In this document: positions 11,463-23,529 of the stretch, piece after piece
Position numbering within the stretch: position 1 is the stretch's first letter
Layout of the letters: the number at the start of each line of letters is the position of its first letter
Assembly: GCF_016808335.1 (NCBI RefSeq)
Contig: NC_053141.1
Location: 28,315,581 to 28,379,580 of the forward strand
Direction of reading: 5' to 3'
Source of the DNA: Panicum virgatum
Lineage: Eukaryota > Streptophyta > Magnoliopsida > Poales > Poaceae
Length of the DNA: 64,000 nucleotides
Made by a program: the position numbers and the translations under genes
Notes under the pieces: generated by a model
Seen by the model: the letters and a program-made list of their open reading frames with translations, nothing else
Told to the model about the DNA's origin: nothing
Database searches by the model: none

Positions 11463-11755
11463 TGTATGAAATAACTTATATTTTAATTTTTATGCATTTA
11501 TATAATAGTTTGCACAGAAAACACAATTGAAACATATATAAAAAAATTTAGACTCAATATGATAAATTAATTAAGTGCATACTCAATGTGATAAACATAA
11601 TTAAAACAGAAAATCTATTTAATTAACTATTTAATTAACATGTATGAAATAGCTGAGATTTAATTTTTTATGCATTTATATAATAGTTTGCACAGAAAAC
11701 ACAATTGAAACAGATATAAAAATTTGGACTCAATATGATAAATTAAGTGCATACA
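11463..11755. repeat. AT-rich tandem duplication (unit about 177 bp) downstream of TNP2
   Basis: A block with the landmarks TTATGCATTTATATAATAG, TTTGCACAGAAAACACAATT and GACTCAATATGATAAATTAA occurs at about 11463-11580 and again at about 11639-11755 with a few differences. The stretch from 11409 to 12070 otherwise shows only AT-rich sequence, probably the 3' flank of the transposase gene. Confidence 0.65.
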
Positions 11756-12077
11756 CATTAAATATATCCAACATAGTGACCTATAATACAGAAATATAAT
11801 TTTGCATGCTGAAAACAACATATATTTGTATTTATAATTAATTTATTATGAATAAACAACATGTTTAGTGTCAATACTTTGAATTTAGTGCAAAGACTAA
11901 TACTATTAGGATTAATGTATGTTTAACAATAATAATATAATTTTGCATGGTGAAAATAGTACATATATCTATTTTTTAATTATTTATTAAATTTTATTGC
12001 ACATAAAACATATTATGAAGAATTAAAAAATAATTACAGAACAATTACAAAAGTGAAAAAGACAGAATCATTTTGGG

Positions 12078-12283
12078 AGTTTAGTACCGGGCCATGGTTG
12101 TAGCCGGTACTAAACTGCCGCCCAAAATTTTCCCGCCAGTTGGGGACGTTTAGTACCGACTGGTGCCACGGCCCGGTACTAAACGGGGCTGCCCCGTTTA
12201 GTACCGGGCCGTGGCACCAGCCGGTACTAAACGTCGCAGTAGACAGTTTAGTACCGGGCGCAGCCATGGCCCGGTACTAAACT
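12078..12283. repeat. Internal TAGTACCGG repeat array of the CACTA element
   Basis: Four inverted pairs of the TTTAGTACCGG core with CCATGG/GGCACCAG linkers, the same type as the terminal arrays but located mid-element. A TATA box follows eight bases later. It most likely serves as the promoter of the second gene. Confidence 0.75.
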
Positions 12284-12290
12284 GCCTCTT

Positions 12291-12298
12291 CTATATAA
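12291..12298 (+). promoter_or_regulatory. TATA box of the second CACTA gene
   Basis: CTATATAA lies directly after the internal array and about 35 bases before a GC-rich leader that includes a run of about twenty Cs (12332-12351). Same arrangement as at the left end of the element. Confidence 0.5.
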
Positions 12299-12300
12299 CC

Positions 12301-13520
12301 GGGGGACTTGGCGTTCGTCGCCATCCCCTCCCTCCCCCCCCCCCCCCCCCCCGCCCCCGACGCGAGAGACCGAACAGCCGCCGCCCGTCGCAGTCGCCGC
12401 CACCGCCGTCCGGCCCCCCGCGTGGCGCCTGAGGTCCTCCGCACCGCACTACACTGCTCGCGTCGGCCCCGCGCCGCCCCCTCCGGTGCCCTCACGCGCG
12501 CATCGCCGCCGCCCGTCGTCGCGTCGTCCCCTCCGGCGCCGGCCTCCTCCGCGCTGCGCCGCCACCCGTGCCTCCACTGCACCGCCGCCCGTGCCTCCTC
12601 CGGCGCCGAGCAGCCTCCTCCGCCTTCGCTTCCCTCCGTCCTGCCTCGTCCCCGCCGCCGCACCGAACCTGCGCCGCCGCCTCGCGCCACCCAAACGTGA
12701 GGCCTCAGGCTGATGTCAGCACGACTATGTGCTGACATCAGCCATTTTTTTAATTAGTTTAAAGCAGTATTCTATTTTGTAAAAAATTGAAGAAAAGTTG
12801 TAGAAATTTTAGAAAATTTGTAGAAATTATAGATATTTTTTCAAATGATAGTAAATTTGTTGAAAATTTGTAAGAAATTGGTAGATATATACGTAGAAAT
12901 AATGAAAATAGTAGGAAAATGTTAGGAATCGATAACACACTAGTGAAAATTGTAGAAATTTGTTGAAATTTGTAGAAAATTATAGATATTTGTTCAAAAT
13001 TAGTAAATTTGTTGAAATTTGTAGAAAAATGTATGGAAAATTATGGAAAATGTAGAGGAATTATGAAAAATGAATGGAAAATGTAGAGAAATTATGGAAA
13101 TTTTTTGGGAAATGTATGTAAACTTAATGGAAAATTTTGGAAAATGTATAGAAATTATGAGAAATTAAGGAACATGTATGGAAAGTTATTGATTAGGTAT
13201 ACTGTAGCAGAAGTATGGTCTTTATATCTTGAGTAATTATGGATATTGTACAAAAATATTATATATTGTAGAAAACTTCAATGTCTTTACGAGCTTCACA
13301 TTATTGAACTGTGTATGTTATGAAATGTATATGATGTAAATTTTGTCTTGTACAGCTTGATCTATTGAACTTATAATTCTTTGTAAATTTTAGTTTGCTA
13401 TACTATAAACAGGTGTAATTAGTAGAAAATCTTTGAAAATTCATGGCACATTTTATAAAATTCTAGGGTACATTGTATATAAGATGTATATGATGTAAAT
13501 TTTAGAAGTTTTGTCCATGT
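12301..13520 (+). other. GC-rich leader exon and AT-rich intron of the second CACTA gene
   Basis: 12301-12710 is CCG-rich with a poly-C tract; frames on both strands stay open only because of composition, so I call no protein. A splice donor (ACGTGAGG) lies near 12698. 12740-13500 is low-complexity AT sequence with many GTAGAAAT variants and looks like an intron. Confidence 0.4.
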
Positions 13521-13592
13521 ATGCGTTGTGCGGCTTTATCGAAGGTGCACATAGGTACAAAATTGCGTATCAAACATATGTTGATTCACATA

Positions 13593-15941
13593 GGAAACGA
13601 AATGGAACCCTTTCGCCGTGATGACGACGAGGCCTTTCTTGCGGACATAATTGGTACGGGCACGCACCACAACAAAGAGGATGCTGCCGAGGACGATGGC
13701 AGCCAATACCTTAACGATACTGGCGATGGCGATGATAACCAGACAGAACAAACGACTGTGCAAGATGATAGCGCAGAGGTATATACAATTTGTGCTTATA
13801 TATAAACATACGTATTAATTCTGTATGTAAGTACAATGCGTACTAAATACATATTTTTTAGGCATCCAGATCGACTAGGAAACCAAAACGGAAACAAGGG
13901 TCGAAGAAAATCATGGAGGGGCACACTATTATCACTTCATTGAATCCTGACGGTGAACCAAAGTCTTCGAAGGGTGTGAAGACGACGGTGGTGAATCAAT
14001 GTGGATGTTATGTCAGGGACCACATTCCCATTAGCTTCAAGCTATGGAAGAAAAGTAAAGCCACAGATATCGATGCTGACGTCGTTCCCGAGACTGAGAA
14101 AGAAATGTTATGGGCAGATGTCAAACAGCACTTCACCTTTCCGGAGGACAAATAACAGCTGTTTAAGGATTGGGTCATGAAGAAGATGGCTATTGCTTTT
14201 CAGACGTTCAATAAAAATTTGAACAAAGATTATGTTAAAAAGTAACTCACGTCGGACTTCGAGAAAACTTCAAGAATCAACGTCCTTATTGGGAGGCATT
14301 CGTGCAGTACAAGTCATCCGAGGATAGCGAGAAGAAGACAGCCCAAGCCAAGGAGAATGCGAGCAGAAAGAAGCACTTCCATCATCTTGGGCAAGGAGGA
14401 TATGTGTCGGCGATTCCGAAATGGCAGAAGATGGAAGATGATCTCGTTGCCAGAGGAATCGTACCGGCGACTTTCAACTGGCCGTTGCGAGCAAAACATT
14501 ACTTCTACGCTCATGGAGGCTCATTGAATATGGAAGATGGGTCATTCGTCACTAGCGATGCCATAAGGGAAGCGGCCGACAGGCTCGATGTGGCACTAAA
14601 GGCCGTGTCTGAAGGCAGCTTCAAGTTAGACAGAGAGAAAGACAAGCTGACGTGTGTTCTTGGCACACCGGAACACACAGGACGTGTGCGAGGCATGGGC
14701 GTAGTTCCATGGAAGCATTGCTTCAGTGGCGACATAGAGACGTATCGAAGCCGATAGGGAATAAAAGCTGAAGTAGCAGAGAAGTTGCGTGCCCTAGAAG
14801 AACGGGTTGCTTCGATCGAAGGTGCACTTACAGCTAGCCAACAGCAGCCACCAGAAGCCAGATCAACGGCTTAGCTGGAGACTAGCCTCGTCGGCTCGCA
14901 GTGTCGTAGCAGCATCGCTTCAACGGAACACCCAGCCGTAGATCGAGAGGAAACAGTTGCGGAGCATTACCCTGTGGACGACATCGCCGTGAGGACCCCC
15001 TGTGAGCTTCTATTTCCGCTAACGAAAAAACTGAAAGTAGTCGCTCACGGGGTTGCTGAAGTCCCTGTTCAAGGCGGGACAATCCATGGCATGACGATTC
15101 CAGAAGGATATGCTAGAGTCATGGTTGACCGTGTCGAGAAAGGATGGGAAGACCTCGACCTCAAGATCCCTGGAGGCGATGGAGAAGAGGAACTAGGACA
15201 GGCCCTCCACACTTGGATCTGTTGGAAAAACAATACATAAAAATTGCAGGAAGGGATCCTAGCCCGTCTCCGAGGTCACCGCCAGCTGCTCAAGGGTCTC
15301 CGAGGCCCAGTGTGGATCCACCGTCACCGCCCGCAGCCCAGGACCCCAGCGTTAGTCCATCGCCGTCACCGGCCGCTTCCGGGGAGCCTAGTGTTAGTCC
15401 GCCACCGCCATCTCCTCGCCCCGCAAAGAAGAAGAAATCTACTTGGGTGCCGCCACCGCCACCTCCAAGATATAAGAAGACCCAAGAACAAAAGAAGAAA
15501 GAGAAGCCCGCGCTAGAGAAGTCAGGTTACGAAATGACTCCAGAGGAATTGGATGCTTGGGTGCAAGAAGACGTGCGCAAGCAGTTGAAGCCAAAGAAGC
15601 CTCCGCCAAAGGAACCAGTGGATCCGGAAGGGAAGAAATTCTATCTATCCATGATGTGCCAACCAACGCCTCCACTGATGTCAGACTACGACCGCTCGAT
15701 TACAAAATCATGGGAGAAGAAGAGTAATCGGAGGTACAACCAAGTCCTCCAGCTCGGCGAACAACCCAAACAAAGCGTACCCCCTCTAGTAGTGCTTTCA
15801 AAAGAGGATGAAGCTACTGCTGAGTTTGTCAAGGAAACGAACCTCACAAAAGCTCAGCTCCTAGGTCAGGAAAAAATCCCGATTCACCAAGGGGCAGGAA
15901 GAAAGCCATTTGTACTGGGGGAACCTCTGATGTGGCCATAG
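13593..15941 (+). pseudogene. Second CACTA gene, N-terminal and proline-rich part
   Basis: Pieces in order: acidic exon MEPFRRDDDEAFLADIIG (13600-13790, donor near 13780), then after an intron KPKRKQGSKKIMEGHTII (13870-14155), QYKSSEDSEKKTAQAKENAS and the HHLGQGGYVSAIPKWQKME segment (14302-14757), and a coiled-coil-like tail. 14974-15240 reads FPLTKKLKVVAHGVAEVPVQ. The frame then enters a proline/serine-rich stretch (15250-15480) and a lysine-rich linker, ending at 15941. These blocks are the usual N-terminal half of grass CACTA proteins that carry a Ulp1-type protease (transposase_24-like family). Stops at 14154, 14757 and 14873 and frame changes break it. It runs in the same direction as TNP2. 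Confidence 0.7.
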
Positions 15942-16229
15942 TTGATTGACACCCTACCAACAAGAATGCATGAGTTACATCAGTGGTACTTGAAAGCATG
16001 AGCAGAGGGGTATATAATGCTAGCTGCTCGAATTAAACATACCCATTTCTATCGAGGAATGGATGACATTTGGATTGATTTTGATCATTTTTTGTTTCTA
16101 TTCCATCAAGACGCCCTAGACAAGTCCCTCGTCAGTGTACGGTCTATGTATGTGTTTTCTGTCAATTGTATACTCTAGCTCTACTAAGTCATTTAGATTT
16201 CTCATTCCCTCATTTTATTTGTAATCGTG

Positions 16230-17156
16230 CAGGATGAAAATGCAAGAATGCCGGAAGGGTGGGATTTACAATGTTGGCTTCATAGATCCGAATATTATAC
16301 ATGAGGAGTGTGTACGCCAATATCCTAATCGGACCGAAAATAATTTAGTCATGTCCTTGGAAGGGCAGCACGATCGCACATTCATTCTGTTGCCGTACAA
16401 CTTCAAGTGAGTCCTTTCACTTTTTGAGTCACTTCAACTAGCCAATAAGTGTATATATCTAACATTTCTTGTATCCATATGTATGTATCAACAGTTTCCA
16501 CTGGATTCTACTTGTGATCGAAATCGATCGGTCCCGAGTTACTGTGTGAGACTCCTTGAATAAGCCACCAGAATTATATCAAAATCTTGTAGACATCATG
16601 CAAAGGGCATGGTCTCGGTTCCTCAAAACACAATTAGGAGTCGCGTCAACACCGACTGAGCTTGAATTCAACTATAACAAGCCGGTATGAATATCGCACA
16701 TCTACTTTCATTTATTCAAATAACATGAATATTTCATAACATGTATATATGTATATATGTATATAGTGTTTGAGACAGAAACAAGGAACCAACCTCTGCG
16801 GATACTACATATGTGAGCACATGCACTTTTTTGCAGAGATACCAAGAGGGTGACACAAGAAAACTTCGAAGTACGTATAACATTAGTAACAATTTCTTGT
16901 ATCTAATTCCATGCAGGTACTAAATTAAACTATTGGTGTTTATTTGTTGTTGACAGATTTAGAGACTGAAAGAGAATCTCATCGAACCGGAAAGAATCAG
17001 GGCAATTCAAGAAGCACTCTGTGGATTCCTATTGGATGAGGTGATAAATCCAAAAGGTGAATTTCATTCTGATCCAAGGATAAGTGTGGCTCGAGCTGAT
17101 AAACTCAACAAACGCCGCAAGAAGGATGCCGGTGCCGATGACGATGCAGATGATTA
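16230..17156 (+). pseudogene. Ulp1-like (C48) cysteine protease domain of the CACTA element
   Basis: Ulp1-family enzymes cleave SUMO from proteins; CACTA and MULE elements often carry a relative of unknown role. The triad is visible: histidine in FHWILLVIEID (about 16498), aspartate in DSLNKPPELYQ (about 16551) and cysteine in NLCGYYICEHMHFF (about 16792), with introns between exons at 16405-16495, 16690-16765 and 16870-16955. A stop codon lies just before the aspartate (VTV-stop-DSL), and another in the exon after the cysteine. The C-terminus ends DKLNKRRKKDAGADDDADD. The catalytic residues remain although the gene is dead. Confidence 0.75.
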
Positions 17157-17439
17157 GAATTATTGAAGAATTTGTCGGAAAAAACTTATGAGAATTCATA
17201 CTTGTAAATATTATTGTCTTTTATCCATGTATGTATATAATTTCTAACATTTCTTTTATCCATGTATGTATATAATTTTTTTTATTTGCTTTGCTCCATA
17301 TACAAATATGAATTCTAGATACGAGTACGAGTACGAGTACGAATACACAAACTGCTGTGAGTACGACTACTAATACTAATTAATTGAAATTGAAAGGAAA
17401 AGAGAACAAATATAAAGCATCAAAAAGAAAAAAAATTGT

Positions 17440-17636
17440 TTAGTACCGGTTGTTAACACCAACCGGTACTAAACTGCTGGCCAGTACCAACCGGTACTAA
17501 ATGGGCCGTTTAGTACCGGGCCAGCTGACCGGTGCTAAGTGCACGTGCACTTAGTACCGGAGGAGCGGTACCGGTCGGGAAACCGGTACAAACCGGGGGT
17601 TCCCAACCGGTACTAATGAGAGATTTTCTAGCAGTG
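17440..17636. repeat. Right subterminal array and terminus of the CACTA element
   Basis: Eight or more TAGTACCGG/CCGGTACTAA cores, mostly in inverted pairs, end in CTAGCAGTG at 17636. Read inward, the terminus is CACTGCTAGAAAATC. A short GAGTAC tandem (17320-17342) lies just outside the array. Confidence 0.85.
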
Positions 17637-17640
17637 GAAG

Positions 17641-19871
17641 CAGTCCTGTCACTCTCAAGATTTATTGGTATTAACATTCACTTTGAATAATTTACTTTTA
17701 ATCCAGTGGAGCTAGAGAATTCCTGTAGGATGGTCTTCAGAGCTGAAATTTGTTGTGGACAGGCTTCATGATTACCAAAGTGTCATCAGCATATTGAAGG
17801 ACCGGAAAGTCTTGACTATGTTGCAGAGGAATTGGTAGGTTTAGATGACCCTGCACTCTTGCTACATTAATCATACTTTGAAGCAGATCTGATGCCAAAA
17901 CATAAAGTAGTGGAGAAAGGGGGTCACCCTGTCTGACCCCTCGTTTGCAGTGGAACACTTTTCCAGGGACACCATTCAAGAGAATTGAGGAGGTACCAGA
18001 GGAGAAAATAAGATCCATCCATGAAAGCCATTTTGTGCCAAAACCCTTATGCTGCATGATACTTCTCATTGCTTGATGTTCCACTTTATCAAAAGCTTTT
18101 TCAAAGTCTAGTTTTAGAATTATGATTTCCTTTCTAGACTGGTGGCACATATGAAGATATTTCAGAGCCCAAGCTAAGCAATCTTGTATTGTTCTGGACT
18201 GAATAAAACCATATTGATTCTTGTGTATCAACTGTTTAATCACAAGCTATAATATGTTTGCAAGCAGTTTGGTAATAATTTTCATGGAAATGTTAAGTAA
18301 TGATATAGGCCTGAAATCATTTACTTTGATTGGTCCCTCAATTTTGGGTATAAGTGAGACGTAAGAACCATTCAAACTTTGCAGACAAATATTTCCTTCA
18401 TGAAAAGCATGACAAAGATTATAAAAATCATGCTTTATAATTGGCCAGCACCTTTTAATGAAATCAGTGTTAAAACCATCTGGACCTGGTGACTTGTCAG
18501 CAAGAAGAGAGGCAATGACTTGATCAACTTCTTCGGTTGTGAATGGGTCCTCAAGAACTGAAAGATCCACTACTGGAGTGAGATAACTTTCTAAATCCAA
18601 TAACATTGTTCCAAATTCAGACCGTCCCAATCTTTCTTTATATGCCTCTAAGAGAATATTTGCTTTAACTGCTTGTGCCATGTGCCGAACACCCAAATGG
18701 TCCTCTAAAGAGGTAATAAGATTTTTCCTATGCCGAATAGTAGCATTGGCATGAAAAAATTTGGTGCCTGCATCCCCTTGAGTTACCCATCTAATGGTGC
18801 CTCTTTGCTTCCAATTAATTTTCTGTTGCCTGAGAAGAAAGATAAGCTTTTTCTCCAACAAAGCTTTGAAATTCCATTCCATTAAAGTCAAATCTCAGAA
18901 TTCTTCCAACAGGCCCAGAAAAGAGAGAATAAGTTTGACATTGGCAATAGTTTCTTTTAAATTTGAAAGCTGAGATTGCCAAAACTTAATAACTCTCCTA
19001 AGATTTTTAAATTTTGCTGTGATCACTTTAGCTGCATCCATCTGAAAACTTGGAAGGGACCAAGCATGTTGAACAATGTTTAAGAAACTCTCATGCACCA
19101 TTAAATAGTTCTCAAATCGAAAAACCCTGCCTTTTGGTATGACTATTCCAATAGAAATCACACAAGGCACATGATCTGAGGTTTCCATTGCCAAAGTGCA
19201 AACTGAAGTATTAGGGAAACTATTTGTCCATGATTGTGAGGTAAAAAACCAATCTAGTCTTTCCAGAAGTGGAGAGAACTGCTTATTAGTCCAAGTGAAC
19301 CTTTTACCATACAAAGGTAACTCAAACACTCCTAAAGTGCTAAGTGCCTCATTAAAAGTAAACATTTCTGAGATATCTCCTCCTGGCTTATTTCTATCCT
19401 CTGGCTTCCGAATTAGATTAAAGTCACCAGCAAGTAACCAATTCACCTCTTGAGGCATTTGGATATTTGTAAGCCAACTTAAGAAAAGTTGTTTACAGTT
19501 GAGGTACAGGGAGCATAGATGTTAGTCATATCCCAGACTGCCTCATGATGTTTGGATGCTAATTCCACTGTAATGCTAAAGTCATTACTAAAAGCTAAGG
19601 TGCCACTAAAAAGATGTGATTTCCAAACTGTGAGAATTCCTCCAGAAGCCCCCACAGAAGGAAGAAATTCAAAACTGTCAAAACCATTTTGACAAAAGTG
19701 TTTGATAAACTGAAGGTCAATATGTTCGCTCTTAGTTTCCTGAAGACAAATAATATCACATCTTCTCTCTGCAATTTTATCCCGAATGGAATCCCATTTC
19801 TTGTCTGAATTTAAGCCCCTAACATTCCAACAAAGAACCCTCCAGAATTTTAAGCCTGATGTATTATCCAA
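17641..19871 (-). pseudogene. LINE ORF2: endonuclease and reverse transcriptase, with stops
   Basis: Nicks target DNA and reverse-transcribes the element RNA at the nick. N-terminus: apurinic-type endonuclease with CWNVRGLNSDKKWDSI, ICLQETKSE (metal-binding E) and SVGASGGILTVW, then LLAGDFNLIRKPEDRNK and the C-terminal SDHVP. Reverse transcriptase: [61 protein letters not shown] and the catalytic YADD in [14 protein letters not shown] (about 17765). Breaks: a frameshift near 19500, an in-frame TGA at 18895, an in-frame TAG near 18245 and a frameshift near 17735. The CACTA insertion removes everything after the palm. Confidence 0.88.
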
Positions 19872-20046
19872 TTATAAACCAAAAGCTAAGATGTTTCAAT
19901 AAAGGAAGGGCACAAAAGCACATCCCATGAAGGTTCCAGGCAATAAAATTATTACAGATCCATGAATAAACAGTCTCAAAAGAAAGAGAATCATGAATGA
20001 AAATGACTGAAATAACACAGAGCAAAATCAACTTTGTTGCCATCCT

Positions 20047-22901
20047 TCATTTCTTGGATCTCTTCTTTGCATGTTTGTCATCAGCAACATTCTTGGTGTT
20101 GGCATCTTCTTTCTTTGATGCCTTCTTCTGGACCTGTTTGTCACCAGCACCATCCTTGTTAACAGCATCAACCATGTTACCTGTTTTCTTTTTGGTTTGC
20201 CTTTTCCCCCAAGGGGTGGCAACCAACTTTTTCTTCAAGAGTGCAGCCTCAGTAACTGTCTCTTCATCCATATTACAGAAAGTAGTCCCCAAGTTTCGAA
20301 TCACTGAGGGAGAAAGAGAAGGAGGCTTAACAGTGCACCCAAGACAATTCTTTCTATTACAGGAACTATCTTTAAAGCCATTTTTCTGTACTTCCATTCT
20401 TTTACTTCTTCAGACTGCTGGGTCCTCAAGCAAATCATCCAACATGTTCTGTTGAGCCTTATCTATGAGTGTCTTGGACCAAGGGCCAGAAGTAGAAAAC
20501 ACCTTGTTGTAGAGTTGTTCTAAAGGAGTTCCAGGAGAACTATTCTCTGCTATTGCCAACCCTTTGCCTTTTTTTGTCAGAAACTTGTGGTGATTCAGTT
20601 TTAAAGTCATCTGTGTCATCTACTTGTATCAGATTATGGGGATCAGGTAAATCTTGGAGGCAAGGAAGAGGGGCATTAGGACATTTCTCTGGTAGTGCAA
20701 AAGGAACAGGATCAACCCCATGTTCAGCAATTATACTCCAAGCAGAGGAGGAAAGCATTTTCTTGGCCCAAGGAAAACTTGCAGGATGCATGAGTAAAGT
20801 TGTGAAGAAATCTGACCAAGCCTTTGGCACTGCAGTAACTGAGTTGGAATGTCCTGGGGCCAAAAACTGAGCCCAAAGTCTAACTGCTTCAGCATTATTT
20901 TTTGAAGACCCTTGAAATGATGCAAAGACAGGGTCCTGAGCTGGTTCATGCATCTCCACAAAAACTAAGCTGTATATTCTCATCTACAACTAGGGGAACA
21001 TTTTCCATCTGAACATCTTCCATGTCATGATCATCCATTAAATCCTCTTCATGTATCTCATCTGGCATGACTTGAACTTCTCGAATGAAAACCTCCACAT
21101 TCACCTCTTGAACAAAGGCAGGATTCTGGTCAATGTGAACTTCTTCCATAAAAGGTCCCTCATCAATGACATTGATAGGATTATTATCCTCATCACCATT
21201 AGCTGGTAAAAGATCAGCCTCCATATTTACTTCTCCTTCCACCAGTTGTACAATGCCTCCTAAGTCTTCTTCCAGTGCCTGATTCAGATCCAAATCCAAG
21301 TTGTTACCCTGAAGATCATTCAGCTCTAGAAAGGGTTCCCCTGGCTGAGGATCCACCAGTGCTAACAATGCAACCACCACTGGGACATCAACTAAATTAG
21401 CATTATTGTTCCCAGCAGCAACAGCTTGCTCCTAGTCAATCTGATTGGGCCAATGATCCCAATTATCAGCATTAACTAGAGGGTTTTCCTGAGCCTAAGC
21501 TTGGTTATCTTGATCCTGCCCATTATTTGCAGGCCCATCATTATGTCCAATAGGCTGACCAAAACCAAAAAACTCAAAGAAATTTGGCTGGATGTCATCC
21601 GGCCCACCTGGAGGTGGAGATTCATCAGGCGGACCACCTCCCAAATGGTTGGCTTGTAAGATTTCACACTGTCAGGTCCAAGATTCACCCACAAAACCTT
21701 CCCCTTCCGAGCATACAATGAACCAAGGAATTTCTGCAAGATCAACCACTCTTGCTTTAATGATAATTCTTGCTAAATGATTTGGATCCTCTTGCCAGGC
21801 TATGAGTTTACCGAATTCTGCAATAGCCTTCTCAATATCATGTTGTTCCCAGAAATCCAGATTGAACCCAAGCAGCATAAGCCACACTTCATAGTTCATA
21901 GAAGTGGTTCTATTGTTCCAACCTTTATTATGGGGCCTAAAAGTAATATTGTAATTGCCATAATTATGTGGACTGTTCTGAATCAGAAAGTCTCTCTCAT
22001 GAAAAAGTTCAAACTTAACAAATGCTTGTCCATAAGGGCAAGGCTGGATCGTTCAAATCCCAATGCATCTGTGATTTCTCAAAAAATCATCCAAGAGCGC
22101 TCTGATGGATCCAAAAGAAACTTGCTCAGCAGGCAGTGGCTCAATGGTTGCAGTCGCAACATCACTATTGCGGCCACACAACTCCTCAATCACCGCGCGA
22201 GACACGGCTCTTCTACCAGGGACTATAACCCTATTGCACCCTCTAGGCATGAACGGAGTAGGATCAACGAAGTAATAAGCCATATCCTCACCCTGATACT
22301 GTGATCCTTGAAGATTGGTGAAGGGTACTAAAGCTTCTTGAGTAGATGAGGGTTTTCTTGCTCCAACAGTTGATGGAACAGCAGCGCAATCTGTCTGTAC
22401 CCCACCAGTCCCAAGAGCAACTTGATCTTCCAAACCGGCCAAATCCTACAAAGGCAGTATTGGGACAGGCACCGAATGTGGTGCCGACGAAGCGTCTGGC
22501 AATGGCGAGTGTGAGGAAGGAGGAACGCTCGAGGTGCAAAGACCAAGAAGAGCTTGACAAAATGACTGAAATTGGGGAGGTAATATTGGTGACCCACACT
22601 TCAGAGTTGTATGTTTTGGAAACCAAATATTGACTGACGGGAAATCTTTATCCACTGGAGCACGAAAGGAAGGCACGAAAGGAAGGCAAATCATCTGACA
22701 CGAGTAATCCCGGGAACCGAGGCGGGAACCTGCAATAGGTGGATATATGACCCAACCTGAAACAAGCACCACAACGAACTCGATTCCGACAAGCAGGCCG
22801 AGAATGAAGATTGGAGAGACACCGAGAACAGTGAGGCCGGCCCATGGGCTTGACTGCTTTGTCATTAAAAGAAAAAGGTCGACCCTTTTTTTTACAACCA
22901 C
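20047..22901 (-). pseudogene. LINE ORF1: zinc-knuckle, DUF4283-like RNA-binding protein, broken
   Basis: ORF1 of plant L1 elements binds the element RNA. The N-terminal part has a double zinc knuckle (PHCSRCLSNLHSRPAC and VRCGACFRLGHISTYC, about 22.72-22.84 kb). A DUF4283-like domain follows (PHNKGWNNRTTSMNYEVW, then LLGFNLDFWEQHDIEKAIAE, 21.67-22.3 kb), then a long acidic, low-complexity region (20.95-21.38 kb) and a lysine-rich C-terminus (20.05-20.4 kb). The reading frame changes at least six times. The order and its location upstream of ORF2 support the call. Confidence 0.75.
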
Positions 22902-22915
22902 TTTTTAATCTTTGT

Positions 22916-23498
22916 ATACAACTTGGAACTAGTCTTTCTCCCTCATAGTAACTCCAAATGTTATGGTTTTTTCCTAATTTTTTTCAAAACCCATGCTCTA
23001 TCGAATTATTTATTTATGGCATATTCTATTGTGAACATTTCATGATTTCAATTTCAAAATAAAATTACAACTTCAAACAATATTTTGAAACATCAAATGA
23101 TTTCAATAGAAGTCATGAACATAGCTTTTATTTTGCATATTTTCTTCATCCCACAATGTCACAATAACATTGTTCACAAAATCTACACATACACGTCTCA
23201 TTGGAAGGAGGAACAACCAAAATAAGAGTTCTAGAGCTTCAATCCTATAGTAGTTTTCTAGTATACTACTCCACTTTATAGTGCTACCAAATGCCATCTC
23301 AGCTTGTTTCCTGTATTTTCTTCCTAAATATTACTACTAGGTTTTACAATTCGTACAAAATTGGCATTCCTAGCTTTGCCCTATTCCTGTGTTCCAACAA
23401 AGGGGCTTCAATTTGGAAACTTCGATGTTACAGACACGATATGTGAAAAAGCGTGTGTAGGAAAAGGCGTCAGTTCGACGTCATTCGTTTCAAGTAGA
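22916..23498. other. AT-rich spacer, no gene seen
   Basis: Between the LINE 5' region and the Helitron terminus. I found no repeat termini or protein similarity. It may contain the LINE 5' untranslated region and target DNA. Confidence 0.4.
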
Positions 23499-23529
23499 CT
23501 AGTAAGTTAGCCCGTGCTAACGCTACGGG
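23499..23529 (-). other. Helitron 3' terminus: hairpin plus CTAG
   Basis: Stem CCCGT/ACGGG (23511-23515 with 23525-23529) and terminal CTAG at 23499-23502, with the flanking T (plus-strand A at 23498) expected from insertion between A and T. Short stem, so less certain than the terminus at 61496. Confidence 0.6.

Larger units (their letters stand above)
5209..17636 (+). mobile_element. CACTA (En/Spm) transposon carrying TNP2 and Ulp1-type genes
   Basis: The right end is intact: the plus strand ends ...GATTTTCTAGCAGTG at 17636, so read inward it begins CACTGCTAGAAAATC, a grass CACTA terminus, followed by an array of TAGTACCGG repeats. The left end begins with the same kind of subterminal repeat directly at the Athila LTR border (5209), so the left CACTG terminus must lie beyond that insertion, outside the window. 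Inside are a broken TNP2 transposase gene (8058-11408) and a second broken gene with a proline-rich middle and a Ulp1-like cysteine protease (13.5-17.16 kb). A third repeat array sits in the middle (12.08-12.28 kb). The predicted 3-bp target duplication on the right is GAA (17637-17639). It interrupts the reverse transcriptase of a LINE. Confidence 0.9.
17637..22915 (-). mobile_element. L1-type LINE, interrupted by the CACTA element
   Basis: Minus-strand order is ORF1 with a zinc knuckle (about 22.9-20.0 kb), then ORF2 with endonuclease and reverse transcriptase (19.87-17.64 kb). Reverse transcriptase similarity continues up to the CACTA border: the residues MLIPINLESDRTAS end at 17640. The missing RT thumb, C-terminus and poly(A) tail should therefore lie on the other side of the CACTA-Athila nest. 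The 5' end near 22.9 kb is approximate. Confidence 0.88.

Noticed and set aside
12308..12738. Long open frames on both strands (proline/arginine-rich)
   Set aside because: CCG-rich leader sequence; openness in many frames at once is explained by composition, and no domain is seen.
20553..20870. Plus-strand frame inside the LINE
   Set aside because: Antisense to LINE ORF1; no independent evidence.
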